Of a stretch of 64,000 nucleotides of DNA, positions 53,357 through 64,000 are shown piece after piece. The DNA is from Osedax fenrisi (lineage: Eukaryota > Annelida > Polychaeta > Sabellida > Siboglinidae), in assembly GCA_964019155.1 (NCBI GenBank), contig OZ025240.1:20864021-20928020 (forward strand), given 5' to 3'. The notes beneath the pieces are model-generated. The model saw nothing but the letters and a program-made list of their open reading frames with translations. It ran no database searches and had not been told where the DNA came from. The translations under genes were made by a program, and so were the position numbers. Positions within the stretch are counted from its first letter, which is position 1. The number at the start of each line of letters is the position of its first letter.

Positions 53357-54756
53357 GTTATACAATTTCACTAATGTTACTATAATGTTTTTAGAAACCA
53401 AGAAAAATAATTTTAAACTGAATTGTATACGAGTGGAAACTAAAAATAATGTTAAACTGAATTGTATTCGAGTGGAAATTAACGAAAGCTGCAATTCAAT
53501 GCGATTCGTGATTCAATATAAAATTCTATAGGCGTGTTACGTAACCAAACGATATATAGAAATATTAGTTTATAATAAACTACTTATTTAAATTGTAAAC
53601 AATTCGTAATTCGTACTTACATATATATAATATATTGTATATAATATATTGTTGGATATATATTTATATATATAATATGGATATATATTTACATATATAA
53701 ATATAGTTGTACGGTTATATAGTTTGTAATATGATACATAATAAGGTATATTATAAATATTAATATGGATATTTGTCAGTTATTTTCGAACGTTTATATA
53801 ACTAACGGTTATATCGCTCGCTCTCGCTCTCAATCTCCTTGGGATATTCTCCTCTTCGATCCTGTTCGCCAGCGCCAAATGTAGTATAGTGGCGTTTACG
53901 TATCTACTACTAATCAATTTACTTCGATCTAAATTACTAAAGAAATACGCGTTTCATTCATTTATTATAATTTCCTCGTGGTAACTGTCGATATCAGGTT
54001 ATTCGCATACGTCTGCTCGCTTCGACCGCTAGCTCAAAAAGGAAGTTCACCTTGGAACAATTCCAGATGTCACGCCCACAATATGTTAAGGGGCGTGCCA
54101 GATAAATAATAATAATAATACGGTTGGAGTCGGTAGCGCTCCAGAAGCAGGTCGTATCGTCCCAGCAGCAGCTCGTCGGTCGCAGTCGTAGTCGTGGTCG
54201 CAGGGTGAAGATCGGGATACGTGGTGGAGGAAATACTTGGTGACGGAATACGTGGTGGGGGAAATACGTGGTGACGGAATACGTGGTGGGGGAAATACGT
54301 GGTGACGGAATACGTGGGGGGACAGTTATACATAAACATTTCAACAAACACTGACAATATCCTAGCGCCATTATATATTATATATATATATATGTAACAT
54401 TCATTCTCACAATCATCCTGCCTTAATACCACACCGCGCCGCCAATCTAATATAAACACATTTGAACACACACTCATACAAAATACACTACATCACATAC
54501 CTCCCGGACAACGATTGTAGTGCCCACACTAAACGTACTACTAATATATAACAGAATATAGTATAATATAAGATGGATATAATATAATAATGATACTGAT
54601 ATAATATAATGATATAATAATGATAATGATACATAATAATTAATTAAAGATAATGTGCCGGAATCGTGTCTGAGGTGGCCATGGAGGTGGCAATACATGC
54701 ATAGTGTATTTCGGTGATGGCATCCCGGATGTCATGGGTGTCGTGTGGATAAACGC

Positions 54757-54794
54757 GTTTGAACACACACTCATACAAAATACACTACATCACA
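54757..54794 (-). repeat. Outermost LTR remnant (38 bp) and deletion junction
   Basis: GTTTGAACACACACTCATAC to CATCACA duplicates 54460-54497. It is joined to internal sequence at GATAAACGC/GTTTG, where both parents carry ATAAAC, a microhomology typical of end-joining deletion. Confidence 0.75.
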
Positions 54795-56765
54795 TATATA
54801 TATAAACGTATTTGTCTATTTGTTTATATTATATTTATTTAATTACATCATTATACATCATTATGAGATATAAAAATAAAAATAAGATATATAAATTAAA
54901 TTAATATTTATTTAGAAAATAAATTAAACCCACAATGACTGAGAATAAAGAATTGTTAGTATGATTATGATAAATCATGCATTAGTTTAAGTTTACTTTG
55001 ACATATTTTATATGCGTGTTACTAAAAGTGCTTTAAATTAAAATATTCTATATATATTCTTAATATACTAATAGTATATTAATTTATGTTATGTATATTT
55101 TAATATAACTGAATTAAGTGTATCATTATATATCATAAATCATTTTTATTACTGTCATACTATATTACTCTCCCTTTATACTAATCGAAGAAGGTCAAGA
55201 TTCTGCAAACGTGAATAGCTCGAGCACCAATAGGTGTACTATTAATGTTAATATATCCAATGTCAAATCTGAGATCCTACTTCGTAAATATAATTCATTG
55301 ATATCAAATATATTATATAATACAATATAAATCACTTTTAATTACACATAATTTAATACAACATAAACAACTTGACATTTTCTTACAAATAATAACCATT
55401 AAGTTCCTTAAATATGTATCTACTTTCCGATAATTCTCCGTATCTCTTATTACCAACTAATTATATATCATAGGATATTTATCTCTATACCCATGGAATA
55501 AACTCTAAATAGGCATACGTTATATATCCATAACAAATATATTCAACATAATAAATATCTTTTAGTCCACATTTATAACCATTAACTTTCTTATTTCATG
55601 TGTGTACATTTATTTTATTTGTATTATTGTTTATTATAATTTGTTCAGGCGTAGAAATATATATATATATAGAATAAGTTGGTTATTTATTATGGATAGT
55701 CATTGAATGCATACAAATCGGTAATTATTGTAATACATATTATGTAGTTATACCTTAGTATGTTGTAATAATTAATATTGTTAATGACATTATAGTATTC
55801 AAATAAAAATACAATTAATATGTACGTAAAATAAATATAGTAATCTTGATATTTGTAAATTTACATTTTTAACGATTTCATAAAAAAACTCAAATTAACT
55901 TTAAAATTCTTAGTAATTATTAATTAAATTAATTTCATTTTATATAAATAATCTATTTGATAACAATTAATTAAAAAGTAATAATATGTACATATGTATT
56001 CACCTATATATTATATCCGTATCATTAATGTATATTATAAAAAGCAAATATGTACGTCAGGTTAGTAATAACGTATATGTATTCAATATAATAATTAAAT
56101 ACACGATTTATATACGTAGAATATATAGATATTAATAAGTAAATAATATGTAATATATACATTTATATATTTATATATATCCTTTAAAATGCCTAATTAA
56201 ATAAGTCACGCGCTGTAAATTAGTAAATTATATAGCTATACATATATGTAAATATGTAGGTATATTTATATATACAAATTAATATGGGTACAAAATGTAT
56301 AGTATATATTAAGTAAAAAATAGGTCTACAAATTATAACATTCTAAACCCAAACCACAACCTTACCCGACCCGACATTTATCGGTTTTTGATTGTTTGCC
56401 TATTTATTATTTATTAATTAGAACTATTCCTGATTCTATATTTCTAGTATACACAATTAAATAAAGTGTATCTAAAATACAAACAAATGTTGTTAAATAA
56501 ATAAATAAATAATTAAATTAACTTTCTTTTAAATGTATAGACTATATGTTTACGGCCCGACGTTGCCCGGGTATTATACTTGTAGTGTGATCGTTAAAAC
56601 GTAGATGTAAACAAATTATGTAATACATATGTAATTCTAGGAAATAATTTATTTATTTATAATATGCACTTAAATTTAAGTGTTTATAAAAATTTAAAAT
56701 TACTTTGTTAAATTTCATTCGAAGTTTCATATACATTATTCTAAGACAAACTCCTGTATGACACC
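54795..56765. other. A+T-rich stretch, no gene recognised
   Basis: Contains at 56345-56560 an inverted diverged copy of the dispersed repeat seen at 40556-40660, ending GCCCGACGTTGCCCGGGTATTA (two short G+C-rich half-palindromes). Nothing else recognised. Confidence 0.5.
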
Positions 56766-56769
56766 TTAA

Positions 56770-58840
56770 CTATTTTAAACAAATATCATATACTTATAGA
56801 CGCATGATAAAGAAGGCTAAATATTATTACTATACTGATACCATAATATCGGCTGGAAATAATCACAAGAAACTCTTCAAAATTTCAAATTCCCTGCTTG
56901 GGCGTATAACTCCTCGCATACTTACTGACAGTATCCCATCTATCAACGTAACCAACTTTGATAATTACTTCAATAACACGATACATAGAATCATTAACTG
57001 CCTACCCAAACCCATACTGCCACCACTAATATTACCAACATAGTCACTTAACTCATTCTATACCTCTTCTACAACTTGCATTGATACACTTCTATTAGCC
57101 TTTAAATCATCATGCATGTTAGACCCTATCCCTACACTATTATTACATAAACTTTCCTCCTTTCTCTCCCCATTCTATAAAAGTATAATTGAGAATTCCT
57201 TCTTAACAGGTGTTGTTACACCCTACATGAAATTGGCACACTTTACTCCCATAATAAAAAAGTCCTCTAGAGATAAATAAGATCTCTCAAACTAACGTAC
57301 AATATCAAACCTTCTATAAAATTATAATTGAGAATTCCCTCTTAACAGGTGTTGTTACACCCTACATGAAATTTGCACACTTTACTCCCATAATAAAAAG
57401 TCCTCTAGAGATAAATAATATCTCTCAAACTACCGTACAATATCAAACCTCTCCTTTATATCTAAAACACTTGAAAGAGTTATAGCAGCACAATTAAATA
57501 ACTACCTTATCAACAACAATATACTAAATAAATTCCAAAGTGCCTATACTAAAAACAAAAATACGGAAACTGCACTAAACAATATACTATATAACAGCCT
57601 ACTATATCCCACTAAATACTGCTCCATCATTGTTCTTTTGTACCTTACAGCTGCATTCGATACTATAGATCACAATAGTATGACTGCAATGCATTGGTTT
57701 GTCCAGTACAGCATTAGAATGGTTTATCTCCTACCTCGATAGCCATTCTTACTCAATTATAATTGAATCACACTTAACTAAACCACGACTAATATTAAAC
57801 GGAGTTCCATAAGTATCCGTTCTCGCCCACATCCTTTTTAATAAATATATATCTCATAAATACCCAGACATCAACCTACATGTATATGCTGACGACATAC
57901 AAATATACTGAAACTTACCGGACCCCTCCTTAAATGTACTAAATAAATGCCTAGAAGAGATAAGATACTGGCTAGCAGCAAACTCATTAACACTAAATAG
58001 TGAAAAAACTATTGCAATACTGATAAAAACATCGCATATCCTACCCTATATACCACCCATCCACTTCAATAACCACAACATAAAATTCTCTCCTTACGCT
58101 AAAAATCTCAGAATAATAATAGACAACAAACAAACATTCTCCCAACATACTACTGAAATATCCAAATCTGTGATCCGCACACTACATACAATACTACTAA
58201 TAAGACTAATAAGACCCTCAATAACGACAAAACTTGCTAACACTCTCATAACAGCCACAATACTTCCTCGCCTCGACTATTATAATTCCATTCTACATAA
58301 ATCTAATAGAAACACAATAATACCACTCAATAAACTACTCTATTCAGCTGCATGTACTATATATAGAATTCCCAAATACTCTAGAACCCACATAACACCC
58401 TACCTAAAATCACTTCACTGGCTCCCTATCACACAACGTATACAATATTAAATATTACTTATCATTCAATATTCCACATATTATAATAACCTTAACTACC
58501 TGAACGACTTACTAAATGAACATAATTCCTCAAATCAACAACGTACCATATACAAATACAAAGTATTCATCCAAAACTCCCGAAACCTCACAAGAAAACA
58601 AGAAACTGCTTTTTCATCAGCTGCCCCTACACTATGGAATAGCCTAATATATGACATAAGATGAATATCTTCGACCCCCATATTAAAAAACCCATATATT
58701 TATCACTGCCTATCAAAATTAATTTTTTTTGAAAACACGCCCGAAAACTCTACTAAGAAGTTGATTGAAAGTATCTAAACCATTAGATTACAAGGTTACA
58801 AGGTTACTACTACTACTACTACTACTACTACAACAACAAC
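56770..58840 (+). pseudogene. Decayed copy of the 6940-9312 LINE family
   Basis: Opens YFKQISYTYRRMIKKAK, matching the linker of the 6955 ORF, then KLFKISNSLLGRITPRIL, LDPIPTLLLHKLSSFLSPFY, an RT start that is tandemly duplicated (57180-57318 and 57319-57456, period 139 bp), FQSAYTKNKNTETAL, motif A as VLLYLTAAFDTIDH (catalytic Asp changed to Tyr), YADDIQIY (about 57886), a thumb LARPSITTKLANTLI-like block near 58210 and WNSL near 58637. Ends in TTACAAGG repeats, (TAC)n and (AAC)n (58790-58841). Many stops. Confidence 0.85.
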
Positions 58841-58841
58841 A

Positions 58842-60131
58842 ATGGTACGATATCTGTGCCTTCACGAGGCGTACTGCGTCCATCCGAACGATGTCGAAAA
58901 GAGAATTCCCCTCGGCAAGACCAGTCTTGGGCCCAAGGCTCGGATGGACTGCCGCCCCCCCCTACACACGGACACGTTTTTGCTGCCCGGACAAGTGATC
59001 TCAGCCTACTTGCTCCGGCTTCTACTGATCCGCGCTGGGGACATCGATACGAACCCAGGCCCCGCCTGCCACGCTTGTAATAAAACGCTACGACCCTCAC
59101 AGGCCTTCCTCACCTGCTCCAACCCCAACTGCGACACCGCATCCCACAAGCAAGAATGCTGCAGTGGTATCAAACGAGCCGCACTACAGATTGATACGTG
59201 GTTATGCATTGATTGCGGAGGTGCTCAGCCGATCAGCCGTCCCAATAGCCGTACTGCCCAGAATGCTGTTATCCTCATTGGTCAAATCGTCAGTACGTCG
59301 CCAACCACTAATCTACAAGGCGTCCCGAAACGCTCCTGCCTGGTATGTGACCGCTCGACCCGGTCTTCGTTACGTCCGCTCATCTGCGCAGGATTCTTGC
59401 GCGAATGCCACAAGAGCTGCTCGAGTCTCTCAAGAACGGAACAGGAAATGTACATCTTGGCTGGTTCCTGGAGATGCGAGAACTGCTCGGTGAAGCGCCA
59501 CAGCCCCGGTATCACCAGAGACCCATCTAATACAACATGCGCGGTACGAATAGCGGATGTAAAGTTGCGGTCTTGCCTAAGCATTTTGCAGTGGAATGCA
59601 AATGGAATTAAGACAAAGATGGTTGAGCTAGAGGAGAAGGTTCGGCGAATGGAGATTGATATCATCATGATCCAGGAATCGAAACTACGGTCTTTGGACA
59701 AGGATCCGAGGATTGCTGGGTATTCCACCGTTCGCAAGGACAGAGATGTGGGCATGGGAGGGGGTCTAGTCACCTTTAGCAAGGAGGACATCCCTTTAAT
59801 CACAGTAAATCATTATCATGGCCTACCCGACTCCAAACTCGAAGCGCTCATCATCGACCTCAATCCAGCCACACTTCACCGCATGACTTGCGTCAACGTC
59901 TACAGGCCTCCTTCTAGGAGAGCGTATCAGGTCCAGGACTTCAGCACCTCGGAACTCCCAACGGCCCAGAACATCATCATAGGGGGTGATCTCAATGTGC
60001 ACGCTAGTTCTTGGGATCAGTGGCAACCCGAAGACGAGATGGGCGCGAAGCTAGAGGACTGGATGGCGGATAACGACTTCGGTATCGTAAACGATGGTTC
60101 TGCAACGAGAGTTAACGCCGGTGTCATATAA
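58842..60131 (+). CDS. Ingi-like LINE: 2A-like motif, two PHD fingers, APE endonuclease (truncated)
   Basis: ATG at 58842, 429 codons. Residues 51-74 are a Leu-rich stretch ending GDIDTNPGP (codons 59037-59063), the pattern of 2A ribosome-skipping peptides (usual core D-x-E-x-NPGP; here Asp replaces Glu). Residues 76-125 (CHAC...CSNPNC...HKQECC...WLCIDC) and 166-215 (CLVC...C...CHKSC...WRCENC) look like PHD fingers. The APE domain starts near 245 with LQWNANGIK, IMIQESK, VGMGGGLVTF, VNVYRPP, GGDLNVHASSW and FGIVNDGSATRVN. It stops after NAGVI, where foreign A+T-rich DNA joins, so the SDH catalytic block and RT are lost. The GDLN-H-SSWD and NDG-x-TR words resemble the Ingi/Vingi clade. Base composition is near even, unlike the surroundings. 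Confidence 0.8.
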   Translation: MVRYLCLHEAYCVHPNDVEKRIPLGKTSLGPKARMDCRPPLHTDTFLLPGQVISAYLLRLLLIRAGDIDTNPGPACHACNKTLRPSQAFLTCSNPNCDTASHKQECCSGIKRAALQIDTWLCIDCGGAQPISRPNSRTAQNAVILIGQIVSTSPTTNLQGVPKRSCLVCDRSTRSSLRPLICAGFLRECHKSCSSLSRTEQEMYILAGSWRCENCSVKRHSPGITRDPSNTTCAVRIADVKLRSCLSILQWNANGIKTKMVELEEKVRRMEIDIIMIQESKLRSLDKDPRIAGYSTVRKDRDVGMGGGLVTFSKEDIPLITVNHYHGLPDSKLEALIIDLNPATLHRMTCVNVYRPPSRRAYQVQDFSTSELPTAQNIIIGGDLNVHASSWDQWQPEDEMGAKLEDWMADNDFGIVNDGSATRVNAGVI

Positions 60132-60620
60132 TACTTCGTCCCCATCCTAAAAATCGTCCCCGATTGTCACGTGACAACAAAATCGATGATATTTCACTAA
60201 ATACACATACGAATCGCTTCACATTTAAACCACATATAACTAGTATGTATATACACATATGTGGAAAAAATCAACGTCTAATTATGCTTTAAAATAAAGT
60301 AATACTCAAATATATAAAGTAGAATTGAGATAACTTTAAATATACCAGATTAAACGATAATAAATTAATATTTTAAAATTCTGAATCGACAGAAGTTATT
60401 ATTTTTCAATTTTAAGTTTAATACTATAATATCGTATTATAAAATTGTCTCTATATACCATTTTAATTAAAAAACATTATACACATTTTCAGTTAATTAT
60501 TGAAATAGTTTTAATTTGAATTTAATGCGGGTGTTGAGCGCGCGACACCCGCATTAAGTTATAAATAGAGTATAGGCAACGCCCTTTCGTAAAGGTTTAT
60601 ATTCACGAATATAAATGCGT
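60132..60620. other. A+T-rich insertion/replacement inside the Ingi-like LINE
   Basis: About 490 bp replacing roughly 50 codons of the endonuclease. Contains a perfect hairpin TTAATGCGGGTGT (60522-60534) facing ACACCCGCATTAA (60545-60557) with a G+C-rich 10-base loop, and TTTATATTCACGAATATAAA near the right edge. No coding sequence. Confidence 0.6.
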
Positions 60621-60624
60621 TCCC

Positions 60625-60990
60625 CTATCAACGTTGAAACCCCCTCCGATCACAGAACTTCCATGGAACTGGGCCAAAGCCGATTTCGAAGGTTTTTCTA
60701 GGAATGTCGACGTTTCTATTATGTCCACCCCACTCCACATAGCCACAGCCTCATTAGATGCTAGGATGAGGTATCTGAACGAGGCCATGCTAAGTGCAGC
60801 AAAGGTAAACATCGGCAAGGTGAAGGCCACGAAGAACGACAAGGAGTGGATGAGCAGGGAAATAAGAGATGCAATAAGGATGCGCAACCACCTCAGAAGA
60901 GACATCATGGTAAACAGAAGGGAAAGGTTCAGCTGTTGATTCGATCCAGCAAAGAGGACAGATGGCGGGAATTCATTACCAGCGCCGACC
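60625..60990 (+). pseudogene. Ingi-like LINE, linker between endonuclease and RT (continuation of first copy)
   Basis: Reads PWNWAKADFEGFSRNV, SLDARMRYLNEAM, EIRDAIRMRNHLRRD and, after a frame change near 60940, VQLLIRSSKEDRWREFITSAD. It parallels NWSKADFEGFSNQV...VQALISKEKERRWVEFLEDAAD of the second copy at 61685-62000. It is cut at about 60990, where a new endonuclease begins. Confidence 0.75.
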
Positions 60991-62845
60991 TCAGCGCAAA
61001 TGGCATCAAAATGGTCGAGTTGGAAGACAGGGCCAAATCTTCAAAGTCTGATGTCATCATGATCCAGGAGTCTAAGCTTAGAGCAACTGACCCAGACCCG
61101 AAGCTGAAGGGTTATACTACGATCAGGAAGGACCGCGGAGTTGGAAGAGGTGGTGGACTCATCACATTCGTCAAGTAGATATTCCCTTCACAGTGGTGAT
61201 CCACACCGAAGCTGTAGAGGGATCGCTGTTGGAGATACTGCTAGTCAATATCAACTTAGCATCGCTCAGTAAAACGATGTGCGCCAACGTGTACTGTCCC
61301 CCCACAAGAGGGTCTCAGCAAGGTAGTGAGTTCGATACTCGGGAACTACCGTACGCTGAGAATACCATTGTTGGGGGTGACTTGAATGCCCACTCGAGAC
61401 TGTGGGACAGTTGGCAGCCGGAAGATAGGCTGGGAGGAAAAGTTGAGGAATGGCTGGTAGAGAAGAACTTCAGCGTGGCGAATGATGGGGAGGCCACCAG
61501 GGTCAACGTCGGTACGGGCGGCCGTAGCGCACCCGATGTCACTCTAGTCCACAACAGTTGGCTGGACAAGGTGGAATGGGGCGTTATGGACTGCATGGGA
61601 TCAGATCACCTACCGATTTTGATAACTCTCGATATACCGATCACTACGCTTAAACCCACCACTTCAAGGAGTTTGAGGTAGAATTGGAGCAAGGCGGATT
61701 TCGAGGGCTTTTCCAACCAAGTAGAAATGGCTGTGCTAGTGCAAAAAGACAGCATTGGTCGAGCTTCACTGGACGCTAGAATGGCGAGTCTGGTAGTTTC
61801 CATTACGGAAGCTGCCAACTCATTCATTGGAAAGGTGAAGTCCTCGACCAGGGACTTAAGGGAAGCCGTGAAGTTTAGAAACTCGCTCAGGAGGACACTC
61901 GGGGATAACCGCAGGGAGTGGGTTGAAGCCTACAGGAGTGTCCAGGCTCTAATCAGCAAGGAGAAGGAGCGAAGATGGGTGGAGTTTCTAGAGGACGCGG
62001 CGGACACAGCAGATCCAAACAAGATTTTGAGGGTGGTTAAGTCCCTGAGCGGTAAGAGCCAGGGAATCACCTGCAATGAGTCTCTGGTATACAACGGCCG
62101 GTTGTGCACCACTAGTAAAGCCAAGGCTGATGCTTTCATGCAGAGATATGCCGAAGTTAGCAGGCTGGACACCCCCAATGCGGACAGGCTGAAGAAGTCT
62201 GTTCGTCGTCAGCTGAAGGTTCCTTCAGTTGATGGAGAGAGTTCGTCTCCGTTCAGTCTGACGGAACTGAATGAAGCAATACAACGCATGAAACCGAAAG
62301 GCGCTCCGGGATGAGACGGCATCGAGCCTATATTTCTACAAGTTCTGGGCCCAATGGCAAGGGAGTATCTCCTAATCATCTTCAACGAATCGTGGGACTC
62401 AGGAAAGGTCCCGAAGTTGGAGAGTGGCCACAGTCATCCCACTTATCAAGAAGGTAAGCCAGCTTCAGACATTGCCTCCTACAGGCCAGTATCCTTGACA
62501 TCGTGCGTGGCAAAGACGATGGAAAGGATGGTGGCCAGTCGACTGTCATGGCTGGCCGAAGAGAACGGATGGTGTAATGATGATCAGACCGGGTTCAGAG
62601 CTGGGCGGTCCTGTGAAGATCAGGTGTTGCGGCTTTCACAGTCCATTAGTAATGGCTTCCAGAGCCAGCCGGCTAAGAGGAGTTTATTGGCGCTATTGTA
62701 CATCAGCAAGGCATACGATATAGTGTGGAGGAACAGGCTCTTAACAATTATATTATAGAAGGGCGTTCCGCGGAGACTAGTGAGGTGGCTAAGAGGCTTC
62801 TTGTCGGATAGGAGGGCTAACGTTCGAATTGATGGCGTCACATGC
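60990..62845 (+). pseudogene. Ingi-like LINE, second copy: APE endonuclease to RT motif A
   Basis: Starts at SANGIKMVELEDR (APE start; PHD and 2A parts missing), then IMIQESKLR, GVGRGGGLITF, a frame change near 61170, NVYCPP, GGDLNAHSRLWDSW, NDGEATRVN, DVTLVHNSW and MGSDHLPI, so the full APE motif set is present. A TAG at 61679-61681 interrupts the linker where Trp is expected, and a TGA at 62312-62314 interrupts GAPG-DGI. The RT follows with YRPVSLTSCVAKTMERM, TGFRAGRSCEDQV and motif A as LLYISKAYDIVW (first Asp changed to Tyr), ending in VRIDGVT. At 62846 it is cut off by the copy of 12096-13249. Few disruptions for its length. Confidence 0.8.
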
Positions 62846-62846
62846 A

Positions 62847-64000
62847 TTTATATAATTTGACTTCAGTTTTGTAAATTGCAAATAGTAGACGTGGCTTGAA
62901 CGAATGTAAATGTTATGTAATTTGGATAAATGTTGATTTAATATTTTCGGTTATATATTTTTTTTATTTCTGTTTTATAAATTGTAAAAGAGAGGGTACC
63001 CTACAAACAATTTTCGCTGTATCTACATAGTTTATCTACATAATATTTACTATGTTTATGATATATGTATTTTATATGTAGTTTCTACGTATATCATGTA
63101 CATAATAAAATGATGTACCCGTGGCACACAATATCAGCATATAATCTACATAGAGTTATGTAGATGATATGTACACTTGGTACATAATTTCTTCATTATA
63201 TATTATGTACCCGTGGCACACAATATCAACATATAATCTACATATAGTTATGTAGATGATATGTACACTTGGTACATACTTTCTTCATTATATATTATGT
63301 ACCAGTGGCACACAATATCAACATATAATCTACATATAGTTATGTAGATGGTATGTAAAGTTGGTACATAATTTCTTCATTATATATTATATATCCGTGG
63401 CACATAATATCAACATATAATCTACATATAGTTATGTAGATGATATGTAAAGTTGGTACATAATTTCTTCATTATATTATGTACCCGTGGCACACAATAT
63501 CAGCATATAATCTACATCGAGTTATGTAGATGATATGTACCTCTTGTACATAATGTCTTCATTATATAGTATGTACCCATGGCACATAATATCTTCATAT
63601 ATAAACATATAGGTTTATAGTAGGTATACCTACTAATAAATTATTTTTCAAAAATTACTTAATTACTTCCGATGATAGGATCCTGTATATGACAATTATT
63701 ATTAAGCTATTATAATTATTAAACGTATAATAATTTAAGTTATTGTATACTAATTGTATAATAAGTAGGGGCGCTGCAACAAGGGGGATGGGGGATATGT
63801 CCCCCCACTTTAAAATCTAGGGGGACCTCCTATGTATAGGTCCCTCCTCCCACTTTTACCAAAACATTTATTTTGATTGGTTGGTCCCCCAACATACAAA
63901 ATCTTCCAAGCGCCCCTAATAATAAGATAACTCAATGATAAGTAAACTATTGATTTCACTAGTGATATAACTAGTGATATTCTCAATCACAATATTATTT
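62847..64000. repeat. Right copy of the 1154-bp direct repeat (to window end)
   Basis: Matches 12096-13249 with no difference seen, including the 92-bp minisatellite (63113-63600) and the MITE at 63766-63918. It starts sharply after the LINE RT at TTTATATAATTTGAC. Confidence 0.9.
63766..63918. mobile_element. hAT-type MITE, second copy
   Basis: Identical to 13015-13167, including the ATAATAAG target duplications; it was copied with the surrounding segment, not independently inserted. Confidence 0.85.

Larger units (their letters stand above)
50061..54794 (-). mobile_element. Tandem array of a gag-only LTR retrotransposon (1914-bp period)
   Basis: Read on the minus strand the order is: first 38 bp of an LTR (54794-54757), a 3' internal fragment (54756-54498), LTR (54497-53880), internal (53879-52586), LTR (52585-51966), internal (51965-50672), LTR (50671-50061). 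Full units repeat exactly every 1914 bp with very few differences. The internal region, about 1.3 kb, carries a primer site, a short gag and a purine-rich end but no protease, RT, RNase H or integrase, as in TR-GAG-type non-autonomous elements. The left LTR runs into (TA)n and the right end abuts TATATATA, so insertion was probably into (TA)n. Sharing LTRs between neighbours suggests unequal LTR recombination. Confidence 0.85.

Noticed and set aside
58842..59100. Alternative frames at the start of the Ingi-like LINE
   Set aside because: Only the frame from 58842 gives the 2A-like motif, PHD fingers and endonuclease.

Overview
No host protein-coding gene, rRNA or functional tRNA gene is recognisable in this window. 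It is very A+T-rich eukaryotic DNA made almost entirely of transposable elements, their relics, satellites and long (TA)n microsatellites. The LINE families seen (L2/CR1-like with APE endonuclease, a FADD-type LINE, an Ingi-like LINE with PHD fingers), tRNA-headed SINEs, hAT/piggyBac-type MITEs and Ty3/gypsy LTR elements point to an animal, most likely an invertebrate. The species cannot be named from sequence alone.

Layout. 1-1750: minus-strand L2/CR1-like LINE (ORF1 plus endonuclease) running off the left edge, next to a 387-bp (AGT)n tract. 3800-11550: a foldback-like inverted repeat with 200-bp subrepeats in its arms and inverted tRNA-like heads near its centre; a 1.7-kb TA-flanked element and a 5'-truncated LINE with an open RT frame are inserted in its left arm. 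12096-13249: a segment repeated without visible change at 62847-64000. 13381-14060: LINE relic. 14488-14665 and 27741-27990: SINEs. 17069-18155, 20936-21390, 41049-41502: one MITE family, the first copy split by a TTAA-flanked MITE. 22970-24745: FADD-type LINE. 25985-26465: 56-bp minisatellite. 30045-31600: LINE relic. 35326-37054: hAT-type element with a perfect 8-bp target duplication and a 150-bp spacerless palindrome. 38120-39834: gypsy relic with 3' LTR. 44670-45230: possible zinc-finger/Myb relic. 45740-49200: old LINE split by a younger LINE. 50061-54794: tandem LTR / gag-only internal array with 1914-bp period. 56770-58840: second member of the first LINE family. 58842-62845: Ingi-like LINE copies, far richer in G+C than the rest.

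The strongest leads are the gag-only LTR array with a tRNA-matching primer site, the foldback element with tRNA-like heads, the 2A-like motif in the Ingi-like LINE, the 150-bp perfect palindrome, and the MITE family whose two ends differ by a pair-preserving change. None is shown to be a new system. Stretches not listed are A+T-rich DNA in which I see no gene.
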